From positions 603,138,709-603,202,708 of the forward strand of contig NC_081413.1 in the NCBI RefSeq assembly GCF_030272615.1: a stretch of DNA of 64,000 nucleotides, written 5' to 3'. Position numbers and translations under genes: made by a program. A model generated the notes under the pieces. That model was given only the letters and a program-made list of their open reading frames with translations. It did no database searches and was not told where the DNA came from. The DNA comes from Cryptomeria japonica. Lineage: Eukaryota; Streptophyta; Pinopsida; Cupressales; Cupressaceae. Shown here in pieces: positions 1-10,872 of the stretch. Numbering within the stretch: position 1 is the stretch's first letter; each line of letters begins with the position of its first letter.

Positions 1-1059
1 GGGTCCTATGGGGAATACGAAAAAATCAAGGTAAAACAATGGTTAAAGGAAATAAAATAAAAGGTAAATAAATTAAGATAATGTACCTTATACCTTTTAG
101 CACCTTGTTCCTTCAATTGAGGTTGAAGTAAAAGCACCGTTTCATAATTGGTATGCTCTTTAATTTGAATGATTGCAAAGATTTAATGCATGTGTATTAC
201 TCTCAAAATTAGCATAAAATTCATAGGATTGGATAAATTTTAAAGAAAAAATAACAACTTAAGTTCAACTCAAATTTTATAGATGGCTAATAAAGGACAA
301 GGCTCCAATTTATAGTTTTTTGATTGCATGAGAGGATACAATCTTACCCTTGTGACAAGTGTCATAAGGTGGAGGATTGAGAAAGAGACATGTGGCATGA
401 GGAAGAGTCTAGGTGTACTCACACATATGTGAGCACACATCAAGAAGAGAATGAGTTTGACAAGTGGAGAAAATGCAAAAATTGTAAGAGAGGAGAAGTC
501 AAGGAGTGTGACATGGGGTAGAAAGAGGAAATTGTAGGGTGGGTACAAATATGTGGGAGGATATCACACATGTGTGCTCAACCAATGAGAAGTGTGGTCT
601 AAGGATGAGATATAAGGTGATGGTGTCCCATGCATGCTCACACATGTGCAAGCATTGAAGATTATTATGGACACTTGTCACATGATGACACATTTGGTGA
701 TTTGGCCTAATTTTTTAATTAAAAAAAAAATTAATGATAATTAGTGAAGAGTAATTAATAAATAAAATAATCTCTTTAGGAAGAACTAATCAATAGGGGT
801 TTACAGTTGATCAATTAAATTAAACCTACATAATATTTTAAATATAATTTCATTAATTATGGTGATGAACGATAATTAATTTTAAAATGTTTTTATGAAA
901 AAAAAAAAAACTTTTTGTAAATCCTAACATGTAGATTTTGAAAATTTAATTGAATTATATTTTAAATTATCATTAATTTTTGTATTTTCATATTTTTGAT
1001 TAGATAAGAAACAAACTAGGGTCTGGAACCTTTACAATGGATGCCCTATGGGATGGGAA
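1..1059. other. Unassigned AT-rich DNA
   Basis: No supported gene. The stretch is AT-rich with long A and T runs around 720-730 and 898-910. Several CACACATGTG-like words occur between 420 and 650. The short open frames here have low-complexity translations and no recognisable domain. Confidence 0.5.
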
Positions 1060-1065
1060 ACATAG

Positions 1066-1149
1066 GCCATAAAAGGCCACTTATAACACACAAGCCATAA
1101 CATGCCACTTATAGCACACATGCCATAACATGCCACTTACATCACATAG
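1066..1149. repeat. 28-bp tandem repeat, three copies
   Basis: Three successive units begin with GCCATAA at 1066, 1094 and 1122, each exactly 28 bp long. The core is GCCATAACATGCCACTTA followed by a CACA-rich tail. Units two and three are nearly identical. Confidence 0.85.
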
Positions 1150-1189
1150 GAAAAAAAATCAAATAACCCACATTAAGAGTGGGATGAAC

Positions 1190-2235
1190 TTACAACCATA
1201 ACTCGAGTATGATTTTGGAAATTGGAAGAAGGAAGACCTTTCCTTTGTTGACTAACAATAGTCCAAGCATACTGCCATCCAACAATCTAATACAAGGGGA
1301 AGAAAGAGTTGAAACCTCCATGGAAGACCCAACACAAAAAGAGGGGGCAACAAGATGATTAGGTGAAAGGCATAGAAAAAAAGTAGTAGGCAAAACAAAA
1401 GTCATAATGACAATAGAAGAACTTGTGGTTGCACCAAAGACTATAGGAAAACCTACAACAAATGATGCGTAGAGGATACCAGACAAAGAAGGAATCATAA
1501 TATGAGTGTAACAACGAGAAGATTTTGAAGGTGTAACTTAGTCTACACAAGATAGGTGAGAGTTTATATAAGAGCCTCATCAAAAGAAAGATACACATCA
1601 TCATTCTCAGTGGAATCACTTAAAAAATCAAAAGAATTGATAGTTAAATGGTCGTCAGTAGCATCCTTCCACCACATAGAAAATCCCTTGCGATGTGTGA
1701 GAGGATAATTCATAATTTTTTGAGCAATGGAGAAGCATAAAAAACATCAGAAGGGGAGGGCCTCATAATCCAAGAGGTTAAGTCCAAGGTCAACCCTCAA
1801 TCATAAGAACCACATCTCCATGAAGGGGCTTGGAGATGTTAACATCCACAAGAATGTGTGTGAATATGGCGTGACCCATGAAAGAAGTAGAATCATCAAA
1901 TTTTAATAAATGACCAATAGGGTTACCAATTGGGTCATAACAAGAAGGATCCCAAAATTATAAAGGGATGTTGGGAAGTCTAATGCACACTAGGTTCACA
2001 TTTAGTGGCTTAACAAGAGGATTGAAGGAGGTTGACCAAGGCTTAATATAGAAGAGTACACTGCCCAGGCCCACAACTTTCCTAGAACCAAATTTCTATC
2101 ATTAGAGGAGGCAAAGCATGAGAAGAAAACCTTTAGCACATGGGAAGAGTTCAATATTACCCATCACAAGAGGCCTCCAAGAATAAAAAACCCATTTATG
2201 TAGATTACGAAGAGAAGGTTGTACATTGGAGAATA
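1190..2235 (-). pseudogene. LINE-like ORF1 remnant with DUF4283-like domain (C-terminal part)
   Basis: Read on the minus strand from 2235 downward, the translation follows the plant DUF4283 pattern found in LINE ORF1-like proteins. It shows a KPWSTSFNPL block near 2020-2045, LPNIPL about 1975, a GNPIGHLLKFDD block near 1905-1935 and DVNISKPLHGDVVLMI near 1800-1850. Next comes LDYEALPF, the usual lead-in to the zinc knuckle, but the knuckle cysteines are largely lost. At least two in-frame stops are present. The rest, to about 1190, is hydrophobic low-complexity coding-like sequence with no clear family. The N-terminal continuation lies at 17251-17960, on the far side of element A. What I see is the motif order; the LINE assignment is inferred. 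Confidence 0.6.
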
Positions 2236-3138
2236 TGTTGGGATCCAAGAACATTGAGAGAGGGGGGGAGGTGAATCAGTGTTGTGCCGGTAAGATAAGA
2301 TTTTATGCCTTTATACCATACACATATAAACCGGTAAACAAATAGACATATAACTTGAAGTAAATAAACCATCCACATGAATGAACACCAAAACACATAG
2401 AATTTATACATGGAAAACCTCAAAGAGGAAAAACCATGGTGGGATTTGTGACCCACAATATCAGTTCATTGGCCATATGAAAGATATTACATATAATGGG
2501 GGCCTGCACATGCAAGAAGGCACGCTTCCTAGAGCACACTGCTCATCACAAAAGAGTCTCACTGAGTACAAGCTTCTGCTGAAGTAAAACAATGAAAATT
2601 AACTCACAAAATGCATCTTCTATACAAAATAGAGTTCCAGTTGTAGCTCTGCTATGTACCGGTTCATAACCTTGAATACTACTACCGGTATCACCTTCCC
2701 TCCAAGAATGTCTTACAGAACATTTACAGATTATTACATGATACAACATTCACATATAAATGATCTTCACATTCTACAATCCTCATCTACAAGTTCTATC
2801 CTCACATAAATTTCTTATCATCTCATCTGTCCTCATAATGACCGAACACATTAACTTATATATCCATACAAACAATATGCCTTATGTTGGCTTACAATAT
2901 AAAATATATACAATGTCGGCCATATACAATAATTACAAAAATGATTTTCTAAATAAATCTTCCTTGATGTCGGCTTCCCTAAAGTGTTGGATGTTAGTGC
3001 CCGTGTCAGTTGTAACCCTGGATGCTCCAATGCTAGTGTCTATCGGTGAATGCCTCCTAATGCCAGTATATGACTCCCATCTAATATTTTTGCCATCAAT
3101 GACAACAAAATGAATCCAATGAGTGTCAATTGCCAACA
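2236..3138 (-). repeat. Element A 3' LTR
   Basis: 903 bp, bounded by TGTTGGGATCC at the left edge and TGCCAACA at the right edge, the short inverted ends of a Copia LTR. It aligns end to end with 16354-17245. The hairpin arms at the U5 end (2248-2257 and 2276-2285) have decayed compared with the 5' LTR. Confidence 0.9.
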
Positions 3139-3150
3139 ATCTCCTTCTTT
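3139..3150 (-). promoter_or_regulatory. Element A polypurine tract
   Basis: On the minus strand this reads AAAGAAGGAGAT, directly abutting the 3' LTR. It is a variant of AAAGGGGGAGAT found at the same place in D, F, J and K. Related purine tracts lie upstream (minus sense) near 3206-3222 and 3300-3308. Confidence 0.8.
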
Positions 3151-3372
3151 GGCATTGATGGCAACACTCATGTGAAAAATAGATTCCCTGCCAGTTCAAC
3201 TAAAAAACTCCCCCCCTGAGCAATACAATCCTGATATTCTGATATCCTTCCCATGTGTTCCTGTCTGATATTTTTTTGATATTTTTTACATATATACACT
3301 CCCCCTTGGGTATCAATGCCAAAGACTGGTGAAATAATTCCAGAACAAAAGAATGAATAAATACTGTTTATT

Positions 3373-4331
3373 TTACCGAAGCTTGACTAACTTCAAAATT
3401 TTTAGGTAAGCCTTAACCAACAACTGTAGATATGTATCCCAGCTGGTTTTGAAAGTTTCAAAAATGGATACGAGTCCACTTAGTAAGTGTGCCAGTGTTT
3501 CCTTCTCCTTGACTTCTGCTAGTGTGGGTTTAGCAATCATATCCATACACTCTCTCTTATGTAAACCTAGTGAATCCAGTCTGGGAGTCACCAATCCTCT
3601 AAGACTTCTTTCTCTCCGAATGATATTTTCTTTCTCCTTTTCCAAAATAAAAATTTGATTCTCTAGAGACAAAATTTGACCATCAACATATGTTGTTAGA
3701 GAGGTCAATACATCAAAAGAATTTACAATGTTAGCTATCTTATCATGCAACTCCTTCAATTTGCTATCTACACTTGCTGTAAGAATTTCTATATTACAAC
3801 AGACCCTATAGATATTTGTACACTTTTTTAAACAATTCTTAATAAGAATAAGTTTATCTTCAATTTTCTTCTTCTATGTTTCAATGATTTGATAAAAAAC
3901 TGCTCTTTCAGCTATAGTGAATCTTTCTAATGCCTGCTGGTCTGATATCTGCTGTAGTGATTGAAAATTGCTGGATATGTGCTTTGTTAGTGTTTTTAGC
4001 TTGCCTGAAGGGCTTGCTTCATTGTCAATCATTCAATAAGGGATTAATTTATGCAACACTGTAATTGATTGATCTATTATTCCCTTATCCGTCGATCCCT
4101 CCTTTAATAGTTTCTGAGTAGCCATCATCATTAACTCATTTGGACTCAGCTCAATGACTCATTTATCCTCAACTTGAAAAGTGTCAATTGCCAAAACCTT
4201 TTCTGGAGAATCAATGTTTATTGCTGGTGTAGACTCAGTTCCCTCTATCTTATCATCTTTAGCACCAGTGGCTTCTCCACTTGGTGCAGTGTCAATTACT
4301 GCCGGTGGAGTATTATCCACAATATTCTCAG
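3373..4331 (-). pseudogene. Element A ORF2, C-terminal coiled-coil part
   Basis: This is the downstream end of A's second ORF, separated from the rest by element B. The last open stretch (3759 to 3373) contains a heptad-like segment rich in L, E and K (LENQIFILEKEKENI), then TPRLDSLGLHKREC. It matches the tail of the J protein (KLEREKEKIKSK, then SPKLDYLACLRKEI at about 53690-53790). Between 3760 and 4331 the frame is broken by stops but stays coding-like, with a proline/threonine/serine-rich linker near 4150-4330. Function unknown; a C-terminal coiled coil is all that can be read. Confidence 0.7.
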
Positions 4332-4869
4332 TGTAGCTTCGTAAATTGTACGCACTTGCTAGGGTGGTACAATTTCACACCTAGTTTAGCACCCGCCTTG
4401 GTCATTTTGCATTTTGCATTGCATTTCCCCTTTAGCACTTAATTAATCAAATTAATTAGGTCTAAGGTTCTATTTTATCATCTCCCACATCATAAAGTTG
4501 GGCCCTTTCATTAAAGTGTGCCCTTTTCATTTTATTCCTCCTATACATCATTTAATCAAAAACCCTAATTAGGTCCTATTTTGAACTTGGGGGCTTGATT
4601 TCAGGGGTCAAAACATCTTGAAATCACCTGTAACTTCGGGATTCTCTCTAAAATCATCATATCCGACGACCCTGAAAATTTGGTGAAAAGTTGTCGGGAC
4701 CATGGCGCCCGGAGAGGACCATGGCGCCCGGAGTGCACATGGTCCCGGACATTTTTCCCGAAATTTTAGGAGCACGATCCAATCATAAAATAAAGCTTAG
4801 CCCCAAGAAATTGGCAGGAGATTCAATCTCTAGGTCGGCCAAAAATCGAAATTAAGACCTAGGGTTTCA

Positions 4870-4877
4870 TATATAAG
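4870..4877 (+). promoter_or_regulatory. Probable TATA box of element B LTR
   Basis: TATATAAG followed by AGCTCTCTTTCTTC, conserved at 11411-11418 in the other LTR. This context is typical of a plant LTR promoter core. Confidence 0.6.
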
Positions 4878-5486
4878 AGCTCTCTTTCTTCATTTGAAAG
4901 GATCCGAATTTTGGGCTTTCAAGGACCTTCTATGCAGCAAAAGAGCAGATCTTTGAAGACTTCAACAACATTCAACATCCATCCATCAAGCATTCATCAA
5001 TTTCATTCATACATTTAGGGCTTTGAAGACATTGAAGAGCAATAGGAGATTACCAACTGAAGATTGGCTTGTACCCCTCCCTTGGGGTTGGGTATGATTT
5101 CATGTTGTTTTCATGTCTTTGCATAAGCTTCAATATATCCTTTATTCATGCTTTAGATCACTTTGCATCTTGATTTAGAGCATTTACATTATCATTTAGA
5201 AGCAATTAGGGTTTACTTTCTAGGTTGCTCTAGTTTGCTTTCTTGCATTTAAGGACCTTGCACACACACTAGGTCTGCACACACAATACATTTTACAATA
5301 CAACTTGGCTATTCGTGGAGGTGGAAATCACTGAAGCGGGGGTTTGACTAAGGCAAAACCCTATATAGCCGCCCATACCCTTTTTAGACATAAGTGCAGG
5401 TTTCGAGACTCGGACGATGCCGCAGGTGACAGATCCGAGAGAAGCAGACAGAGACAGACCTTCCCACCAAATTTCAGAGCAAAAGA

Positions 5487-5549
5487 CCAGGACAGGGGCA
5501 TGGGGCGCCCTGGTCCTGCCAGGACAGGGGCGCTGGGCGCCCTGGTCCT
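5487..5549. repeat. GGCGCC minisatellite in LTR, two units
   Basis: Units start at 5487 and 5519 (period 32) with core CCAGGACAGGGGC, then a GGGCGCCCTGGTCC palindrome-like end. Element B's 3' LTR has three units at 12029, 12061 and 12091. Confidence 0.85.
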
Positions 5550-6156
5550 CCTGACAGATAGCATTTTCAGCATTTTTGACAGCTTTTCCAGAGTGCAAAA
5601 CAACAGTTTTTGGAGCAGTTTCAAGGGCAGAATCAGGACAGTGGTGCCCGCGCCCCCGTCCCGAACATTTTCAGTCAGATTTTAACTCCAGGTATGCATT
5701 TGCATTCTTGTCTTGTCCTTGTGTTTAAAGCTTTCCATTGTTTAAGTTCAATTCTGCAATCTTGTTATTAGTTCATACTTGCACTTTGGAGTTAGGGATT
5801 GAACTTGCATCATTTGATCTTCCAATTTCAACAAAGGAATAGAAATCCTAATAGGTAGCCCGTGGCTCTCTCTTTCACAAGAAGAAGTAGCCAATTGTGT
5901 GATACCTCTAGGCTCTTTCGTATTCCACAAGTGCATGGTTGAAAGTGAGATTAGGGCATGCTTGCTTAGTGTCACTTTTTCTCCCACACATTTTGGTGAA
6001 CCTGACGTGAATCTATCATTGCTTCCTCTTGCATTGCATTTGTTAGATCTAGATCTAGATTTAGTGTGTTTTCATTTCATTTTCATTAAAAAGAAAAGAA
6101 AAAAAAAAAAGTGTGTTTCTTTGCATTGTGTGTTTAAAATTTTATGCAATTTCAAA

Positions 6157-8211
6157 ATGTCATATTTTTATTTGCAAGATGTTCATATTTGTGATGATTA
6201 TGAGTTAGATGAAGCTTTAGATGAGTTTTTGAAACCTAAATATACCAAACCTTCATTTTACCAAAAACTCATAAACATTGTTACTATGCCATTTTGTTGT
6301 GATGAGAAAGATAAGTCGAATGATTCCTCTCAAGGGTACATTCCTATCAGCTCTTCCACTAAATCTAGTAACATGGTTGTTTTCAATGATCCCCTCTATG
6401 AAGAGATATCTCCTTTTGAATCAAAAGATAAACCTTTTAATAGATATGATCATGCTTTGTTGAATGATGCCCTTGATGACTTTGTGGCTCCTAAAAAATG
6501 CTCCCTTCATGAGGATCCTTTTGTGCAAGAAGATGACATTATCTCTACATTTCCTAGTGATGGCATTTCCTTTTCCAACAAAATTCCCACTAGAGATGAT
6601 GAATTAATGATAAATGCTTACCCTTCTCCTAAAGTTGGTCTTACCCATAAGCATCCCTTAGAGAAAGAAGATGAAATAATAAGCAATTTCCTTAATTCTC
6701 TCTCCCCTAAAGATCATATTTTGAGGAAAGAGGATGAGTTTAACACATCTATTGATGCTCTCCCTCCTAAGGATGAGGAATTAATAAACAGTGTTATCTC
6801 CTCTCCCGAAATTGACAATACTTCAAACATTCCTTTCAACAACCTCACTATTTCGGATGAACCATTAGAAGAAGGTATAGATTATTCTCTACCCCTAGCC
6901 AAAGGGGATGAAATCAAGATGGAAAACTCCCTTGATAGTTTCTCACCTTCCTTGAATCTCAATCATTCTCCATCTAAAAATAAAGCATCTCCCTCTCCTC
7001 AACTTGGTTCTACTCATAAGGAAACCCTAGTTCAAAGCAAGATGGTTATCATCTCTTTCAAAGATCTCCCTCTCAAAAGTGAGACTTTAGAGAGTAATGT
7101 TGATCTTTCTCCTAGAGAGTTTATTCCCCATGTAGATCCTGTGATGATAAAGGATGATATGACCTTTCCTAGTATTACTCTTCCTACTAGAACATCAATG
7201 CCTATCCCTTGTCTCTCTCCTAAAATTGATTTGATCCGTGATAATATTTTAGTGCAAGAGAAGACTATCAATAATTCTTCCAACACTTTTGTTCATTCCT
7301 CTAAACCATCCTCAATCAATTTGATACATGTGAATGAGACACCTAACAAACCTCTCTTCACTGTCCAAGGTGCTTGTTCTTCTCAAAATTCTCAACCTTT
7401 AAATAAGCCTATCTTAGTGGTTCAAGGTGGTTATGCTAATGATTCTTTTTGCACTCCTAAGAAACCTATTATTACTGTGCAAGGAGGTTATTCTTCTAAG
7501 AGCCCTTATGAGTATGCTAAGCAACTAACTAGAGAGAGTTATCATGCGGTTGCCCATACTTATAACACAAGAAACAATAGGCAACCTAATCCTCCTCTAG
7601 TTATCCCAACTTCACTTCCTCCTTCCCAACCTATTCTTCCTCAAGCTCCACGTATTTCACAAGTTCTTGGTAAGGAATATGATCTCATAGAACAACTTAA
7701 AACTACCCCTGCTAAGATATCCCTTTGGGATTTGATCCAAACTTCTTCTGCTCATCATGGAATGTTACAAGATGCCTTGAAAGATTTGAATGTTCCTCCA
7801 CCTAATACATCTAGTAATATAGTGTCTTCGGTTAACTCTGTGATGAATCCTAAAGCTCAAATTGTGTTTACCCAAGATGAGTTGCGTACTAGTGAAATTC
7901 AACAACAATATGATCCCTTGATGATTGTGGTTATCATAAATGACACTGCTATAAGACGAACACTGGTAGATAATGGCTCTGGCCTTAATGTGTGTAGCAT
8001 TAATCTATTGCATAAGATGAATGTGGATACATCCCTTATTGAGCTTGACTCTCGTCCCATTCGAGGCTTTGATAATCACCTTACCCGTCACAGTGGGACC
8101 TGTTACTTTGCTTACTCCTATCCATGTTATGTCAGGAAATCTAACATACAACTTGTTATTAGGGAGGCCTTGGATTCACAGTATGCACGCTGTCCCCTCT
8201 ACATTGTATAG
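6157..8211 (+). pseudogene. Element B gag-like protein running into aspartic-protease-like domain
   Basis: The first sensible start is ATG 6157 (MSYFYLQDVHIC). The open frame begins upstream inside the LTR, which I do not count. The first ~400 residues are acidic and rich in S, P and D, with repeated KDE/PLxKEDEII-type segments and no known fold. After that, three units resemble KPIxxVQGGY. The C-terminal part has VDNGSGLNVCSINLL, the active-site region of a retropepsin-like protease (D-N-G-S in place of the usual D-[ST]-G or D-G-G-S). After about 8065 this frame no longer matches the family and the continuation lies in another frame, showing an indel near 8065-8085. Ty3/Gypsy origin is inferred from the protease/G-patch order. 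Confidence 0.75.
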
Positions 8212-9214
8212 ACAAGTTAAATTCATTTATAACAATAAGACATATACCTTGATAGGTGACACTAATCTCCAAGCTTGTTTGCAAACATCTAAGCCTTCCT
8301 CTTCTAGTAATGACTCTTTGAACAAGATACCTATGGATGAATCTTTACCCTCTGATAATCAAAATTCTTTGGATGAGTCTAAAGCTCCTGAAGAAGATTC
8401 TTCTCGACTTGAATATATGCATAAAAAGGCTTTTGATCCTGAGAAGATTCTCGTAGAAGACGATTGGGGATCTCTTGATTTTAATCCCACCTTTGTAGGT
8501 GAGTATAGGGTTCCTCCTAGAGATCTTAAAGGTAAAAAGAAGGAAGAAACTAGAGATCAATCAGTCTTACTTGAACCTATGAGCAATAATTTTGTGGCCG
8601 CTTCTCAAACTTCTTCTCCTCACACCTCTAATTCTGAAGAGTTTGATTCTTTGTCTTATGAAAAACCACCTTCTCTTCCTGAAATGGCTGATCGTTATGG
8701 TCGTGGTTTTCGCATTTTTGCTAAGCATGGGTATCATGGAAATGGTTGTGGCGCTCATGAACAAGGGATACAAGTTCCTCTAGAGACTAATTTTCACAAT
8801 TATGCCTTTGGACTCGGCTATAATCCCTGCAAACGCACTAAAGCATCTAAAAGACCATCTCTCAATGTGAATGCTATATTTAGTAGTGATGATGATCTCA
8901 CTTCAACTAAATCATCTTCTACTTCTATCAACTCTCATTCCCCTCATAAGGAAATCTTGGCAATGAACAAATCTCTTTATGAATCCCCTCAAATTTCTAA
9001 ATCCACTTATGAATCTTTATCTCCTATTCATCATAAAGTCCTTTCCTCTAGGGATAAGGCTCTAATAAATTACACTCATCCCTCTTCTAAGATTTCATGT
9101 GACTTTTCTTCTTCAATTTTTATCATTTTATACATGTTTTTGATCTCACTTATAGTTGAGCATTTAACATGTCATATTCAAATACCTCATTTCGTCTATC
9201 ATGTCTTTAAATAA
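8021..9214 (+). pseudogene. Element B protease C-terminal part plus G-patch-like segment
   Basis: This is the frame-shifted continuation. YNLLLGRPWIH (about 8140-8175) is the conserved C-terminal block of plant Gypsy protease domains. An acidic linker follows, then a glycine-rich stretch with YGRGFRIFAKHGYHGNGCG (about 8695-8755) resembling a G-patch, seen in several plant Gypsy polyproteins just before reverse transcriptase. Here the protein runs into serine-rich sequence and a hydrophobic tail and stops, and no reverse transcriptase follows. The open frame starts at 8021, but the real junction with the upstream frame is at about 8065-8085. Confidence 0.75.
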
Positions 9215-10203
9215 CATTAATGGCTATTATGTTGCTCATCATTATGTGACATTGGTAGCTCATTTACTGGGGGCTCATTGTCATTCATGATGGTACAATT
9301 TCAAGTGCAATCATATTTTTTTGAAGCAACATAATAGCCTAATTTTCTTGTTCCTATGGGGACAAGAGTGATTTCATACATCTCTTCTTTTGCTTATGTC
9401 CAAATCTCTCCCTAGAAGATTGTGTAAGTCCTTCTCATTGTCCTTATCCTTGGGAGGCAATGATCTTTCCTTATTTTTATCTAAGGATCCACTTTTTCCT
9501 ATTTTGTGGATGGTGTGGGCTTTATTACTTGATGTTATGCCTTGTACGCATTTGTTGTTGTTTGTTCAAGGATTCTCTCTTACAAGAGGTGTAAGTCCTT
9601 GACTACAACCTCTTTTGCACTTGGTAAAATACATCCATAATGAATTCACTCTCCCAATTGGGTTAAAAGGAGCATCATCCTTCATTAAGAATCACTTTCA
9701 CCTCACAAAAGAAGGAAGTATTGCATTCTTATTCTCTTCTTTGTCTTATTCTAGAAGATGTTATATTTGTCTAAGACAATTCCTCTCAGGGATAGGTGTC
9801 TTTTGTACAAAGATCTCTTCTCCTCTAAGGATCTCCTTTACACATACTACAGGATATCCCTTCTCAACTATCTTATTCTTGCTTAAAGAGTGCAAAACTC
9901 TCTTGCTTGGATCTATGACATTGTTGCATTTTTGGGGTATCTTCTTTTGTGATGAAGGTAGGTATCCTTGTTCTAATTTTCTTATGACATAAACATTACA
10001 CTTTTTGAGCAATGGGTCATTCTCGGAACTAGAACACAGGCTCTTAGAGCGAGATGTCACGCTTTTTTTACTATACATATACAGGTTGTAGCATACTCGG
10101 GCATAGACTCCTATGAGGTGCTTCTAACCTCCCTTACACACACATGCACGAGGTTGAGTGGAACTAGCGGCATAAGGCTAGACTTTCTCACTCTCCTCCC
10201 TTA

Positions 10204-10330
10204 CATGGATCACCTAGACAGACTCTAGGGGCTAGTTTTCCATGTCCTTTACCCATGGATCACCTAGACAAGATCTAGGGGCGAGAAGTCCATGTTTTCT
10301 CTCTCACTATTCTTCTCATGGATCACCAAT
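10204..10330. repeat. CATGGATCACC degenerate tandem repeat
   Basis: CATGGATCACC recurs at 10204, 10254 and 10317. The first two units share CCTAGACA..CTAGGGGC..GT..CATG. Spacings are 50 and 63 bp. Confidence 0.7.
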
Positions 10331-10750
10331 GTGTGTATTCATTCTTTTTTCCTTTCTTTTCTTCTCTTTGCATTTTGTTTCCATTTACATCGTTCATCTT
10401 GTGTTAGAGAACTCTCAAATCCTCACACTCTTTGTTGTGTTGGAACTGAGATTTGGTCCTCTTTATTACCAAATGATTCTCCATTAGTCTTTGATCTCAT
10501 ATCAAATCTTCTTGTGAGCATTTGTCATCAATATTCTTTAACAATTCGAAGTGGTAAACATGATACCCTGTTTCAACTCACTAAAATTAGCAAGCCAAAA
10601 CAGGGGGGGGCATATAGCTACCCTCGAATTTTCATCACCTTCCTTAGTAAGCATTAGGTGATTTGGTGATCTAACATGTGTTTTGTAGGGTGCGGTTCCT
10701 AACTGTGTACTACAGATATCGCTGGGGGCTTCGTTCGACAGACTTATGGA

Positions 10751-10816
10751 TATATCCTTTTTCAAATAATGTTTACTTTTCTGTATATCCTTTTTCAAAT
10801 AATGTTTACTTTTCTG
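10751..10816. repeat. 33-bp perfect direct duplication
   Basis: Two adjacent units start TATATCCTTTTTC at 10751 and 10784 and end ACTTTTCTG, with no differences seen. Confidence 0.9.
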
Positions 10817-10872
10817 TACTTTAGCTTGCATATGCACGTAGTGTTCATATGACCGCTAAAGTGGGGGCTAAA

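Larger units (their letters stand above)
4332..5990 (+). repeat. Element B 5' LTR
   Basis: 1659 bp, beginning TGTAGCTTCG and ending CTCCCACACA. A TATA-like TATATAAG lies at 4870-4877, so transcription probably starts about 30 bp downstream. It contains two copies of a GGCGCC-centred 32-bp unit (5487-5549) where the 3' LTR has three. The GC-rich long frames on both strands here are read-through of this unit, not genes. Confidence 0.92.
9215..10872 (+). other. Element B long 3' non-coding region
   Basis: About 1.66 kb between the last coding frame and the 3' LTR. No polymerase motifs appear on either strand. It holds two short tandem repeats (10204-10330 and 10751-10816) and ends in a purine-rich tract, AAAGTGGGGGCTAAA, ending at 10872, the likely plus-strand primer. 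Confidence 0.7.

Noticed and set aside
5293-5685. Overlapping GC-rich open frames on both strands in element B's LTR (and again at 11835-12257)
   Set aside because: They read through the GGCGCC minisatellite, overlap each other on opposite strands and differ between the two LTRs. There is no domain; they are by-products of composition.
9615-9992. 125-codon frame in B's 3' region as a possible pol remnant
   Set aside because: No reverse transcriptase, RNase H or integrase motif is readable in any frame between 9215 and 10872.
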